In this document: positions 8,510 through 18,349 of the stretch, piece after piece
Position numbering within the stretch: the stretch's first letter is position 1
Layout of the letters: each line of letters begins with the position of its first letter
NCBI RefSeq assembly: GCF_024703895.1
Contig: NZ_CP087968.1
Coordinates: forward strand, 1,240,001 to 1,304,000
From: Nocardioides sp. B-3
GTDB lineage: Bacteria > Actinomycetota > Actinomycetes > Propionibacteriales > Nocardioidaceae
Reading direction: 5' to 3'
DNA length: 64,000 nucleotides
Translations under genes and position numbers: made by a program
The notes under the pieces: generated by a model
The model's input: the letters and a program-made list of their open reading frames with translations, nothing else
Databases searched by the model: none
Told to the model about the DNA's origin: nothing

Positions 8510-9650
8510 CCGCCGGATTCGGCATCGACCACCTGCCGTACGGCGTCTTCTCCACGCCCGACGGCGACAGGAGGGTGGGCGTCCGGTTCGAGGACACGGT
8601 CCTCGACCCGGCGGCCGCGACCGGTCGGGCCGAGTTCGCGCAGCCCTCGCTCAACGCCTTCATGGCGCTCGGCCCCGACGTGTGGGCGTCGACCCGCGCT
8701 TCACTGCCCGCCCTCCTCGAGACCGGCCACCACCGGCACCCCCTCGACGAGGTGACGCTGCACCTGCCGATCGAGGTCGGCGACTACGTCGATTTCTACG
8801 CCTCCGAGAACCACGCCTCCAACGTCGGCCGGATCTTCCGGCCCCGACCGAGAGCCGCTGCTGCCCAACTGGAAGCACCTGCCCGTCGGCTACCACGGTC
8901 GTTCCGGCACGGTCGTGGGCAGCGGCACCGACATCGTCCGGCCCTGCGGGCAACGGAAGGCGCCGACGGACGACGCGCCCACCTACGGCCCGTCGCGCCG
9001 CCTCGACATCGAGGCCGAGCTCGGGTTCGTCGTCGGCGTCGGGACAGCTCTCGGCGAGCGGGTGTCGACCGACGCGTTCAAGGACCACACCTTCGGCGTC
9101 GTCGGTCTCAACGACTGGTCCGCGCGCGACATCCGGGCCCGGGAGTACGTCCCGCTCGGCCCGTTCCCCGGGCAAGTCCTTCGCCACGTCCATCAGCCAC
9201 TGGGTCACACCCCCGGCCGCACTCGAGGCAGCCCGGACCGAAATGCCGGGCCGGGACCCGCAGCCCCTGCCCTACCTCGCCGTCGGCGAGCAAGCCGGCC
9301 TCGACATCGCCGTCGAGGTGGTGCTCAACGGGAGCGTGGTCTCGCGTCCGCCGTACGCCTCGATGTACTGGTCACCCGCGCAGATGCTGGCCCACACGAC
9401 CGTCAACGGCGCGAGTGTGCGCACCGGCGATCTGTGGGGATCGGGCACGATCTCGGGCTCGGAGCCCGACCAGCGCGGGTCGTTCCTCGAGCTGTCGTGG
9501 GGCGGCAAGGAGCCGTTCCTGCTCGACGGTGTGGAGCGGACCTTCGTCGAGGACGGCGACGTGGTGACGTTGCGCTACACCGCACGCGGCACGTCCGGCG
9601 GCACCATCACGCTGGGCGAGGTGACGGGCAGGATCCTGCCGGCCACCTGA
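8506..9650 (+). CDS. fahA: Fumarylacetoacetase (frameshifted)
   Basis: Hydrolyses fumarylacetoacetate to fumarate and acetoacetate, last step of tyrosine catabolism; about 381 residues. N-terminal domain: FGIDHLPYGVFSTPDGDRRV. Catalytic FAH domain: YVDFYASENHASNVGRIFRP (metal Asp and catalytic His), LPVGYHGRSGTVVGSGT, RRLDIEAELGFVVGVG, GVVGLNDWSARDI, and GSGTISGSEPDQRGSFLEL. Two frame changes, near 8845 (CCGGCCCC) and 9168 (CCCCGGG), each an extra base. ATG 8506 overlaps the upstream stop. The 3' end overlaps the convergent mannosyltransferase by 76 bp. Confidence 0.92.
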
Positions 9651-11089
9651 GGCGCCGTCGCGATCTTCTCGAGCCGCTCGCGCGCCGTCCGTGTCGCCAG
9701 CAGGACCAGCACGAGGGCGGTCACCAGCAGGGAGCCGACCACGATCGCGACGTAGGCCCCGTGCAGCGACGAGTCGAGCGGTGCGACCAGTCCCGAGATG
9801 ACGACGGCCGCGAGCAGACCGACCGTCCCGAGCCGGGGCAGCCGGATGGTGGCAAGGAACGGCAGCGCCCAGAGGAAGTACCACAGGTGCACCACGGGGC
9901 TGAGCACGATCAGCACGCCCATGACCACCGCCACGGCGCGGGCGGCCTCGGCGCGGTCACCCGTGCGCCGGGTCAGCGCCACGCGTGCGGCGATGGCGAG
10001 TGCCGCCACCTGCGCGAGCGCGCGCACGATGCCGAGGAGCGTGTCGGGAGCCAGCCCCGTGCCGAGCACGCGGGCGACGAGGTCGAGGAAGGCGCCCAGC
10101 ATCGTCGGCATCGAGAGCGGCACCTTGACCGTGCCGGGGACGCCGAGCGCGTGCACCCAGCCGACACCGAGACCGGCCAGCAGGCCCGGCAGGACCGGGG
10201 CGCCGCACGCGACGGCGCCGACCTCGGCGAAGCGCCGGACGCTGGGCTAGGCGAGCGACGCTCCGACGGGCAGCGCGATCAGGGCGATGCCGATGCAGAC
10301 GAGCCCGCCCGGCAGCTTCACCGCCGCGGCGAGACCGCCGACGGCGGCACCCCACATCCAGCCCCGTTCGACGCCCACCACGAGCGCGGCGGCCATCAGC
10401 CCGGCCATCAGCAGGTCGTTGTGCAGGCCGCCCACGCCGTGCGCCAGCATCAGCGGCGAGCAGAGCACCAACGCGGACGCCGGGGGCGGGGTTGACGCCC
10501 GCCCACGACGCGAGCCTCGGCACCGACCACGCCAGCAGCACCAGCCCGACCAGCGCGAAGAAGCGGTAGGCGATCACCAGCATCCACGGGTTGCCGGTCA
10601 GGCCGGAGACTGCGTCACCGAAGAGCAGCGGGATCGGTCCGTACGGCGCCGCGGTCTCCATCCAGCGCGGGTCGACGCCCTGCACGATCGGCCCGACGAG
10701 GACCCCGGGACCGTGCTCGTACGGCGAGATCCGGAAGTGCGCCAGCACGCCCTGTGCGGCGTAGGACCAGCCGTCGCGGGAGAACAGCGGCGGCGCGAGC
10801 ACGAGCGGGGCGGACCACACGACGGTCGCGTAGCGGACGAGGGCCGTGGGCGTCCTCGCGGTCCTCGCCCTCGGTCCGTGCGACGTCCCGGCACAGCCGC
10901 AGCCACGCGGCGGCGTACAGGCCCAGACCGAGGAGGACGACGGCGAGCCCGGCCATCCGGCCGGCCTCCGCGCCGCGCAGGTCCTGCAGCAGCGCGATCT
11001 GCATGAGGGCGGTCGAGTCGGGCAGCGTCGAGATCACGACACCACCGATGAGGACCAGCAGAGAGCCGGCAAACCCCCGAGTCAACATG
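9575..11089 (-). CDS. MptB-like polyprenol-phosphomannose-dependent mannosyltransferase (frameshifts and an in-frame TAG)
   Basis: Multi-spanning GT-C mannosyltransferase of about 500 residues, likely using polyprenyl-phosphomannose outside the membrane in lipomannan or envelope mannan synthesis. Signature: APPLFSRDGWSYAAQGVLAH, followed by FRISPYEHGPGVL, WMETAAPYGPIPLLFGD and GVGGLHNDLLMAGLMAAA; the first Asp of the loop is the expected catalytic position. Starts MLTRGFAGSLLVL at ATG 11089. Frame changes near 10850 and 10485. Unlike the other breaks, TAG at 10247-10249 interrupts without a frame change (GASLA-stop-PSVRRFAEVGA); CAG there would give Gln. The C-terminal helices (VLSPVVHLWYFLWALPFLAT) continue to 9575, overlapping fahA. 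Confidence 0.75.
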
Positions 11090-11167
11090 AGGGCAACGTA
11101 GGCAGCCTCGCCGACGCCGCCACAAAGGGAGGGTGAACTCGGCCCGAACAGTCCTAGAGTTCCGGAC

Positions 11168-12098
11168 GTGAAGCAGCTCGGCCAGCACGGCCCTCCCCGC
11201 CACGTCATCGCCCACCTCTCCGACCCCCACCTGCTGGCCACCGTCCTGCAGTACGGCGCCGTCGACACGGAGAAGGGCCTGCTGCTCGCGCTCGAGCGGC
11301 TCGCGGCCGTCGACCCGCCTCCGCAGGCGCTGGTGTTCACCGGCGATCTCGCGGACAAGGCCGAGCCCGCGGCGTACGCGAAGCTGCGCGCGATCGTCAG
11401 AACCGGCGGCAGCGGAGATGGGCGCGGAGGTGGTGTGGGTGATGGGCAACCACGACGAGGCGGGCCGACTACGCGCGCGGCCTCTTCGACACCGACGACG
11501 ACGGCCCGCAGGACCGGGTCCACGAGGTCGACGGGCTGCGGATCATCTCCCCTGGACAGCAGCGTGCCGGGCTACCACCACGGCGAGCTGAGCGACGACC
11601 AGCTCTCATGGCTGGCCGATGTGCTGGCCACCCCCGGCCGAGCACGGCACGTTGCTCGCGCTGCACCACCCGCCGCTCCCGCTGCCGATGCTGCGCGCGG
11701 CCGAGCTGATCGAGCTGCTCGAGCAGGACCGCCTTGCCGCAGTGGTGCGCGGGTCCGACGTGCGCGGGATCCTCGCGGGACACCTGCACTTCTCGACGTA
11801 CTCGCTCTTCGAGGGCGTCCCGGTCTCGGTGGCCTCCGCCAGCTGCTACACCTCCGACCCGGCGCCGGTCGACCGCTTCGTGTCAGGCGTCGACGGCGGC
11901 CAGTCGTTCACGATGATCCATGCGTACGCCGACCGGCTCGTGCACACGATCGTGCCGCTCGTGGCCGGACCCGAGGTCAGCGCCGTGGGCCTCGACATCA
12001 TGGCTGCCATCGAGGGACTCACCGTCGAGGAGGCCCGCGAGATGGCCTCCAACAAGACGTCGCCCTTCAACACGCAGTTCGAGGACCACGACCGCTGA
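11168..12098 (+). CDS. Rv0805-like class III cyclic-nucleotide phosphodiesterase (frameshifted)
   Basis: Metallophosphoesterase of about 308 residues closely patterned on mycobacterial Rv0805 (CpdA family), which hydrolyses 2',3'- and 3',5'-cAMP with two metal ions. All motif blocks are visible: HLSDPHL, LVFTGDLADKAEPAAY, VWVMGNHDEA, LLALHHPPLPLPM and ILAGHLHFSTYSLF. Between them are IISLDSSVPGYHHGELS and VSVASASCYTSDP. The blocks lie in different frames, with changes near 11400, 11460, 11553 and 11633. Start GTG 11168. Divergent from the MptB-like gene (78 bp between starts). Confidence 0.88.
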
Positions 12099-12107
12099 CG
12101 ACGTCGC

Positions 12108-12817
12108 TCAGCTCGTCGAGCTGCCGGTGACGACCACGTAGAACCGCTTGCGCGTGTCGGCCGTGGTCACCGAGCCGTCACTGTTGCGCGGGCTGACCAC
12201 CGGGTGGTTGGTGTTGCCGGTGCCGGGCGGGGCGCAGTTGACGATCGTGGGCTGGCACATCGCCGCCGCGATCTCGCCGGAGAACTCCGGATTGCTGTCC
12301 GCGCCGGGCGCGCGACCGTTGGTGATGGTGTCACCGTTCTGGTCGACGGTGTTCTGCAGTGCGACGACCGCGAGCACACCGTTGTCGACGAGGTTCTCGC
12401 CGGCGTTGATGTAGACGTTGCCGTTGGCGCGCAGGCCCGCCACGTCGGCACCCATCGGGGCCGGGGTGGGATAGGCCGCGGTGACGGTGAAGCCTCCGGA
12501 CTGGGCGATGATCGCGCCGGTCGCGTCGACCCGGGGCCCAGCGACCGACACCGGCCGGGCCAGCGGGACCGGTGTCACCCCTCGGGCCGGCGGGCAGGTT
12601 GTCGCCGAAGTCCTTGACCCGGAGCGAGCCGTTCTTCACGTCCGCGCTGCGGAGCGAGCCGTTCTTGATGTCGCCGGACTTCAGGGAATTGTTCTTGACG
12701 TCGCCGCTGTCGATGAGACCCGCGGCAGCGACGGACGTGCCGCTGGTGGCGATCACGAGGGCCGGGGATGGAGACGGCCATGGACGGCGAGGGACGACGG
12801 AGATGCGGAACGCGCAT
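12108..12817 (-). CDS. Secreted protein with KNGSL repeats and a short collagen-like segment (frameshifted)
   Basis: About 235 residues. After a basic N-terminus (ATG 12817) a hydrophobic segment with PALVIATSGTSVAAAGLID looks like a signal peptide. Then three tandem units, GDVKNNSLK, GDIKNGSLR and ADVKNGSLR, lead to a collagen-like GPRGDTGPAGPAG. The C-terminal half (ATGAIIAQSGGFTVTAAYPT and on to FYVVVTGSSTS) resembles the beta-rich tails of actinobacterial surface proteins of this type. Frame changes near 12763 and 12535, both in CCCCGG-type runs. Function unknown; probably exported and structural. Convergent with the phosphodiesterase, 9 bp apart. Confidence 0.6.
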
Positions 12818-12901
12818 GGGTCAGAACCTTTCGATGGGGTCCGCCCGGGGCGGCGGCCTCTCGGAAGGTTCGGAGTGACCCGCGTCACGGATTGGTCGAG
12901 C

Positions 12902-14242
12902 TCAGACGCCCTCGGAGCCGATCCCCGGGTGCACGAATGGCCGGCCTGCCCGGAGCCCCTCCACGGCACCGGGATGGACGCGCCGCAGGTGGTCGAGGCC
13001 GCGGCGGCGGTAGCGCACGATCTGCACGATGCCGAAGATCCAGAAGGGGTACTGCACGGCCATCGCGAGCTTGTAGTCGTCGAGCGCGTAGGCGTCCATG
13101 CCGCCCGGTTCGACCGGGTCGAGCACGATGCCGATGAAGGCCATCACCAGCAGGGACGCCGTGAACCCCCCGACGTTGACCAGCCCGTTGGCCCGACCGA
13201 TCGCCTGCACCGGCGTGAACGAGCGCGCCGGGTCGAAGCCGACCATCGACGCCGGCCCGCCGCTCGCGGTGGCGAAGGTCATCACGACCACCAGCCGGGT
13301 CGGGGGCGACCCCCGGCCACAGCAGCACGGCCGTCCACGCCGTTGCCATGATCAGCACGACGCCCATCACGATCCACGAGCGGTAGAAGGGCAGACGCGC
13401 GACCGAGGCGCGAGCAGGATCCCGCTCACCACCGCCCACGCGGTCATCGCCATCAGCAGTGCGCTGGCGCCACCTGCCGACCAGCCGAGGCCGCGCACCG
13501 GGAACGGGAACCCCCACAGCAGGACGAACACCGTCCCGGAGAACTGCGACGTGAAGTGCGACCACATGCCCAGTCGCGTGCCGGGGTTTCCCCACACGGT
13601 CCTGACCGACTGCGCCGGGGCACGGAGCTTGATCTGCACCACCTCGTCTCGCTTGTACGGCGAGTCCTTCACCAGGAACACGACGGCAATGAGCAGGAGC
13701 ACGCCGATGGACGAGACCGTGGCGAAGGCCCTGCTCCAGCCGAGCCGGTCGAGGAGGAAGGTCAGCGGCGCCGCGGCGGCGATGGCGCCCATCTGCCCGG
13801 TGAGGCCCGTGAGCTGGGTGACCATCGGGGCCTGCCGCACCGGGAACCACACGCTCACGATCCGGATCACGCTGACGAAGACCATCGCGTCGCCGGCCCC
13901 GAGGACGGCCCGTGCCGGGACCGCGGCGCCGAACGACGTACTGAACGCGAAAGCCAGCTGCCCCGCGGTCATCAGCACCAGCCCGCACAACAGCAACGCC
14001 CGCGACCCGAAGCGGTCCAGCAGCACACCGACGGGCACCTGCATGCCGGCATAGACGACGAGCTGGAGGACGGTGAAGGTCGCCGGGCTGGTGGCGTTGA
14101 TGTCGAAGCGCTCGGACGCCAACAGCCCGGCGACACCGAGGGAGCTGCGGTGGAAGACGGCCAGCACGTAGACCGACAGTGCGACGCCCCAGATGGCCCA
14201 CGCCCGGCGGCGGCCGATGTCGTGGATCTGCTCCGTGCTCAC
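12902..14242 (-). CDS. MFS transporter (frameshifted)
   Basis: Twelve-helix major facilitator of about 445 residues, start GTG 14242 (STEQIHDIGRRRAWAIWGV). Helix 1 has YVLAVFHRSSLGVAGLLA, helix 2 VYAGMQVPVGVLLDRFGSR with the MFS A-motif, helix 4 RAVLGAGDAMVFVSVIRIV, helix 5 LTGLTGQMGAIAAAAPL. The FHR and TGLTGQ features recall carriers for small organic or inorganic anions, but the substrate is not readable. Frame changes near 13408 and 13305. C-terminal helices (IGRANGLVNVGGFTASLLV) include a second A-motif-like region, and the cytoplasmic tail is basic. Downstream of doxX on the same strand, separated by a terminator. Confidence 0.8.
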
Positions 14243-14281
14243 GTCGTCAGCATCGCAGTGAGCGCCGTACAGATGCCGAAC

Positions 14282-14309
14282 CGGCCCCCGACCGGACGAT
14301 CGGGGGCCG
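14282..14309 (-). terminator. Terminator after the DoxX gene
   Basis: Perfect 10-bp stem, CGGCCCCCGA at 14282-14291 against TCGGGGGCCG at 14300-14309, 8-nt loop. Lies 31 bp after the DoxX stop (minus strand) and before the MFS start. No clear U-run follows, as is common in actinobacteria. Confidence 0.65.
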
Positions 14310-14339
14310 TGCTGCGTGGCTCGCGGGTCAGAGCGGGAC

Positions 14340-14750
14340 TCAGACCGAGAAGAGCGGGCCGGTGATGGTGAGGCCGAGGTCCGGCACGAGGGCGAACAGC
14401 GCGAAGAGCGCGATCGCGCCACCCACGAGCGACAGGGTCTTGTTGAACTGGACCTGCTCGTTCATCTTGGCCTCACCCTCCTCGTTCCAGAACTTGTGCA
14501 TCAGGACCGGGATGGGCGCGATGGCGACGGCGAGAAGCAGCGAGCCCGGGTCGCCCCAGACACCGAGGACGACGGAGACGGCGCCGACGATCATCAGCAC
14601 ACCGGAGGCGAGAACGCTCAGCTTGGCGGCGGGCACACCCTTGTACTGGGCGTAGCCGGTCATGGCCGCGGTGGCGGTCAGGTGGCCGATGCCGGAGGCC
14701 ACGAAGATGGCGGCGAACAGGACACGGGCGAGGAGGACGACGAAGTCCAT
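14340..14750 (-). CDS. DoxX-family membrane protein
   Basis: 136 residues, intact, four predicted helices. Begins MDFVVLLARVLFAAIFVASG, with GHLTATAAMTGYAQYKGVPA at the end of helix 1, the typical DoxX/DoxD pattern. A good ribosome site (AGGAG) lies 9 bp before ATG 14750, which decides the start over in-frame upstream codons. DoxX proteins are linked to thiol/redox balance in some bacteria; no partner is adjacent here. A TTGAA/TTCAA palindrome just upstream suggests control by a MarR/HxlR-type repressor. Confidence 0.85.
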   Translation of the reverse strand: MDFVVLLARVLFAAIFVASGIGHLTATAAMTGYAQYKGVPAAKLSVLASGVLMIVGAVSVVLGVWGDPGSLLLAVAIAPIPVLMHKFWNEEGEAKMNEQVQFNKTLSLVGGAIALFALFALVPDLGLTITGPLFSV

Positions 14751-14770
14751 GGGGGTTTCTCCTAGTTTAG

Positions 14771-14782
14771 TTGAATCTTCAA
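14771..14782. promoter_or_regulatory. Operator-like palindrome TTGAATCTTCAA upstream of doxX
   Basis: Arms TTGAA and TTCAA around TC, extended to AGTTGAATCTTCAAGT with one mismatch, 20 bp upstream of the DoxX start in an AT-rich stretch. A further TTGAAC half site lies at 14791. Shape fits a winged-helix MarR- or HxlR-type operator overlapping the promoter. Confidence 0.5.
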
Positions 14783-14874
14783 GTAATCGGTTGAACTGAA
14801 CCCCGGACAACCTTGTTCCCCACGGAACCTGTGACCTGCGACACGGCGACGCGAGCGGGCCCTGAAATGCCGAA

Positions 14875-14896
14875 CGGCCCCGACAATGCGGGGCCG
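14875..14896 (-). terminator. Terminator after tRNA-Tyr
   Basis: 8-bp stem CGGCCCCG / CGGGGCCG with a 6-nt loop, immediately 3' of the tRNA on the minus strand. Confidence 0.65.
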
Positions 14897-14897
14897 C

Positions 14898-14983
14898 TGG
14901 TGGCAGATGAAGGATTCGAACCTTCGAAGGCGTAAGCCGACGGATTTACAGTCCGCTCCCATTGGCCGCTCGGGCAATCTGCC
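14898..14983 (-). tRNA. tRNA-Tyr (GTA)
   Basis: 86 nt with encoded CCA. Acceptor GGCAGAT pairs with ATCTGCC; the anticodon stem-loop reads GGACTGTAAATCC with anticodon GTA; a long variable arm (class II) and TTCGAATCC in the T arm are present. The long variable arm and GTA anticodon together identify tyrosine. Lies 95 bp upstream of yajQ on the opposite strand. Confidence 0.95.
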
Positions 14984-15077
14984 GTGCTGACCCCCCACCA
15001 AGGGCGAGCTTGGTCGGGAGGCAACGAGAGACGAGGATAGCGTCAGACCGACCCAGACAGAAAACCGGAGGAGCCCC

Positions 15078-15569
15078 ATGGCCGACTCAAGCTTCGACAT
15101 CGTGAGCAAGCTCGACCGCCGGGGAGGTGGACAACGCGCTGAGCCGGGCGGCCCGCGAGATCGCCACCCGATTCGACTTCAAGGGCACCGGCGCCTCGAT
15201 CGAGTGGAAGGGCGAGCAGGCGATCGAGATCGTGGCCTCCGCCGACGACCGCGCCAGCGCCGTGCTCAGCGTCTTCCGGGACAAGCTGATCAAGCGCGAC
15301 CAGAGCCTGAAGATCCTCGATGCCTCCGAGCCGCGCCAGTCCGGCCGGGTCTCCAAGATCGACATCGTGCTCAAGGAGGGCATCACCACCGAGGACGCCA
15401 AGAAGATCTCCAAGCTGATCCGGACGAGGGCCCCAAGGGCGTCAAGGCGCAGGTCCGGGGCGACGAGCTCCGCGTCTCCTCGAAGAAGCGCGACGACCTG
15501 CAGGCAGTCCGGGCGCTGGTGAAGTCGCAGGACTACGACTTCGCGGTCCAGTTCACCAACTACCGCTGA
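15078..15569 (+). CDS. yajQ: YajQ-family nucleotide-binding protein (frameshifted)
   Basis: About 163 residues; two ferredoxin-like domains, the family being reported to bind cyclic di-GMP or nucleic acid. Seen: [85 protein letters not shown] and the invariant end [12 protein letters not shown]. Frame changes near 15120 and 15423. RBS GGAGGAG precedes ATG 15078. Its last 18 bases, coding FTNYR and the stop, are repeated exactly at 20165-20182: the 3' end of this gene is the inferred attachment site of the element that follows. Confidence 0.92.
   Translation: MADSSFDIVSKLDRRGGGQRAEPGGPRDRHPIRLQGHRRLDRVEGRAGDRDRGLRRRPRQRRAQRLPGQADQARPEPEDPRCLRAAPVRPGLQDRHRAQGGHHHRGRQEDLQADPDEGPKGVKAQVRGDELRVSSKKRDDLQAVRALVKSQDYDFAVQFTNYR
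15552..15569 (+). repeat. attL-like 18-bp direct repeat (yajQ 3' end)
   Basis: TTCACCAACTACCGCTGA, the last codons and stop of yajQ, identical to 20165-20182 in the same orientation. Flanking bases differ on both sides (G...A here, A...G there), so the match is exactly 18 bp. Confidence 0.8.
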
Positions 15570-15780
15570 ATCGCAGCGTTTGCGCAGGGCAGATGCCTAA
15601 CGGGTGCCGAGAGTCCGCACAGAGTCCGCGCGCGAGGTGCTTGAACGCGGGGTCGTAGTCGGCCAATGTCATGAGGACTCCGACCGTGAGGCTCTGAAAG
15701 AGTCGCTCGTCGCGTTGAAGCCGGCTGACGACCTCGCGTGCAACCTCGCGCTTGGTTCTGCCCTGCAGGCACTGGAATTG
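15560..15780 (-). pseudogene. Orphan C-terminal ORF fragment ending in the attL repeat
   Basis: Open minus-strand frame without a proper start, reading GRTKREVAREVVSRLQRDE, FQSLTVGVLMTLADYDPAF and KHLARGLCADSRHPL, ending RFSG with the stop at 15560-15562 inside the att repeat. Helical and charged, it looks like the tail of a real protein whose front is missing (TAG at 15781). A gene ending exactly at an att site is often the integrase, but this sequence shows no recombinase motif; identity unknown. Confidence 0.3.
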
Positions 15781-15871
15781 CTAGATCCGAGTGGATGATG
15801 CCCCACCGAGCAGGTCAAATGACGGCTGCGCACTCGCGGGCGCCCGGGGTGGTCGAGCTCTACCCAGCGGC

Positions 15872-16917
15872 CTATGAGGCTGCCTCGCCGGTCGCCTTCT
15901 GCACCTCGACCGCTCGTCGTGCGGCGACAAACTCGGTTGTACGGGTCGCGGGCAGGAACAGCCGTTTGGGCAGTTGTTCGTGTCGATGGATCTGGTGCTC
16001 AAGTTCGATCAGTACCTGCGAGGGCATCGGTGTAGGTGTCCATGTCGGCACCGAGACTTCGATCCGCTCTAGCACACCGAAGGCGTCCAAGGCGTCGGTG
16101 TCTTCAAGGACGAAGTCGTCGTAGAGACTGCGGAGCCGGTCATCTGCGACCGCCGGGTCATCAACGTTCTGGACATCCGGGAACGCACGCAGAACCTCAG
16201 CTCGCCGATCGCGCATAGCTGGCGGAGGACCCGAGGCGGCGAGGGCCGTCCACTTGCGTACGAATTCGTCGAACGTTGGTGACTCGAAGTGAAGGTGCCG
16301 CAGCGCGGCGTCTTCGTAGGCCTCGAGCTTGTTGCCCCGGTCGTCTTCGGCCGCGTGCACGCCTAGTCGAGTGTCCGGGCGTGGACGGATGCCCACTTTT
16401 CCACTGACATGCCCATGGAAGAAGCGAGCGTTGTTGGCGCGCTCGAGTAGGCCGGCCCGACGCAGACTCCGCAGCTCGCGCTTGGTGAGTAAGCGCTTGA
16501 AAACACGGCCTGCGTCACTGGAGTGCTGCGCCACCGACTCGAGTGGCCAAAGGCGAACTGCCGGGGCTTCAGCCGGAACCTGCCGCAGTACATCGAGGTC
16601 CAGCAACGCCACCTCGTCGCCGTCGAGAAAGAACAGCCAATCGATGTTGCCGACCTCGGCACAGGCCACCCGAACAAGGTTCGCGGCCACGCGCTGGCGT
16701 CCGTTGAGCGTCTCGATATAGTCGTCTCCCCACCACGCATCATTCGTGACGACCAAGCTCACCTGAGGATGCTGGGCCAAGATCGTGTGCACATCGGTGT
16801 CCGGGGGTCCATCGGTGACCACCACGAGATGGTTAAGGCCATGGCCCAGTTGCCGTCCACGAATCGCCGTACGTTGGGCAATGCGTCTCGTATGAGCGTG
16901 ACCGCGACTGTGATCAT
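15872..16917 (-). CDS. Glycosyltransferase family 2-like protein (frameshifted)
   Basis: About 349 residues. N-terminus MITVAVTLIRDALPNVRRFV (ATG 16917) joins HLVVVTDGPPDTDVHTIL after one frame change near 16840. GT-A features: RVACAEVGNIDWLFFLDGDE contains a DGD in place of the usual DXD metal-binding motif, and nearby WWGDDYIETLNGRQRVAANL fits a nucleotide-sugar fold. Later HFESPTFDEFVRKW and a C-terminal helical part. No signal peptide or membrane helices. Such proteins act in surface-glycan synthesis, but no acceptor pathway genes are in the element. First cargo gene inside attL. Confidence 0.6.
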
Positions 16918-17411
16918 TCCGTCAGGCTATCGATCCGTCGCCCAGACGCTAATCGGGTGGGTGGAGTAGTAGCGAACCCTGTCGAGGTCAAGCTTCGTCC
17001 ATCCGCCCGTGGGCACGTCAACGAGTTGGCTGCGGGGGCTCTACCTCACGCACTGCGGCAGCCAGAACACGCAAACCTCGCTGGACAACCGTCCACAAGG
17101 TTTCGCCGCCAGCCCCACCGGTTTCGGGGGCGGAAGCGAAGCGCTGTCGCATCACTTCATCCCGGTTCGATCTACCGTCACAGTCCGGGAACCGAGGTCC
17201 GTTCCCGACAGCCTATTCGTTCGTGGGCCGTCCGATTTTCCCCGGCCATCGCGCGAGAAAACGTCGGCCTCCCATGGCCGTCGAACGTTTGCGCTACCGG
17301 CGCAAGGTGCCGACGAATACTTTTCAATTTGCGATTCAATTGACTGGCGCGTCTCATGCGCTTGGCTCGCATGGACAGGAGCACGACATTTTTCGGGAAG
17401 AAGGCACGTCT
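16918..17411. other. Intergenic region inside the element, no gene recognised
   Basis: 494 bp between the GT-like gene and the EEP gene, with lower G+C than flanking genes. Open frames of 120-160 codons exist on both strands but none has family features, a ribosome site or codon use typical of the region. The last 100 bp are AT-rich (ACTTTTCAATTTGCGATTC) and probably hold the promoter of the gene at 17412. Confidence 0.5.
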
Positions 17412-18273
17412 ATGAAGCGAGCACTTTTGATCGTCGTCAGTTCCATTTTGGCACTCCTCTCGCCACTGTTGTCACCCGCCAATGGCGCTAGTCCGGCTGG
17501 TCAGCAGTCAGCAGCTTTCAAGCGCGCATTTGCGGCTCCACTGGATGTGCTCACCTACAACATTGCCGGCGGACAATTTCACAAACGGGAGCATCACCGC
17601 GCTCTACCCAGTAGACGAGTTCACCAATAGTCGAAGCCCTGACATCATTGCGCTCCAAGAAGTGTGCTGGAGCCAGAAGGGCTTTCTGGAGGCGGGCACC
17701 AATATCTCTGCCAAGTACGACGCGTTGGATGCAGACCAAGACCGTGAGTACGTGCGGTGCAGATACTCGGGTAGGAGTTGCGATCCCGGTTAGGCGGGAT
17801 CTGCCTGTTGTCGATTGGTCTGGGTTTCCGGAAGCCGCCATGGTTTGCGCTGCGTTCACAGGAATTTCCAGCGTCAATCCGCCGCAAGGAAACCTCGCTT
17901 GCTCGGCTCACATGCCCGTGCAATCAGAGGGCGACTTCAATAAGCAGCCAAAGGCGACGCAGGCCTGAGCAATCTGTATCAGATCGGGGGAGGGTCAGGG
18001 CGTTTCAACGAGGCGGACCAAACTTCCTGCGGTCCGTGTCGCGGAGGAAAAGATACCCACTTCATTGGAGTCGTGGACGCGCCCACCACGACGCCTGGCT
18101 GTACCAACAAGTCGTCACGGAAGATTGACTACATCTTCTACTCTGGCCTCTTCTCCGACCAGAACGCCGGTTTTGATCCGACTGAAGTCGAGAATCGCTG
18201 CGGACCGATCGGATCGCCTTCCAACTTCTCGGATCACAAGTTGTACGTTGGTCATTCTCGGAATCTCGGATAG
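17412..18273 (+). CDS. Secreted endonuclease/exonuclease/phosphatase-family protein (frameshifted, possibly with internal deletion)
   Basis: Begins MKRALLIVVSSILALLSPLL (signal peptide), then DVLTYNIAGGQFH, SPDIIALQEVCWSQ with the metal-binding Glu, GVAIPVRRDLP, EGDFNKQP (the conserved GDFN), SGRFNEADQTSCGP, KIDYIFYSGLFS and NFSDHKLYVGH (catalytic SDH). Together these are the EEP (DNase I-like) core. Frame changes near 17590, 17790 and 17967. Between CSAHM and EGDFN only a few residues remain where the family has about 40, so part of the barrel may be lost and activity is uncertain. Secreted DNase or phospholipase-like roles are both possible. Confidence 0.65.
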
Positions 18274-18306
18274 GAGCAGTCGAGCTCCACCTACTCCATA
18301 GCACCA

Positions 18307-18349
18307 CCGCAGCGGGCGCCGGTCCTAAAAGGATCGGGGTCCGCTGCGG
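18307..18349 (+). terminator. Terminator after the EEP gene
   Basis: Outer stem CCGCAGCGG (18307-18315) pairs with CCGCTGCGG (18341-18349); an inner GTCC-TAAAA-GGA hairpin extends it. Lies 33 bp after the stop at 18273. Confidence 0.7.

Noticed and set aside
8915..10495. 526-codon plus-strand open frame running from fahA across the MptB-like gene
   Set aside because: Its first part is one true fahA segment; the rest is antisense, Arg/His/Asp-rich and without family features.
14898..14983. tRNA-Tyr as the attachment site of the element
   Set aside because: No second copy of any tRNA part occurs downstream; the exact duplicate is the yajQ 3' end.
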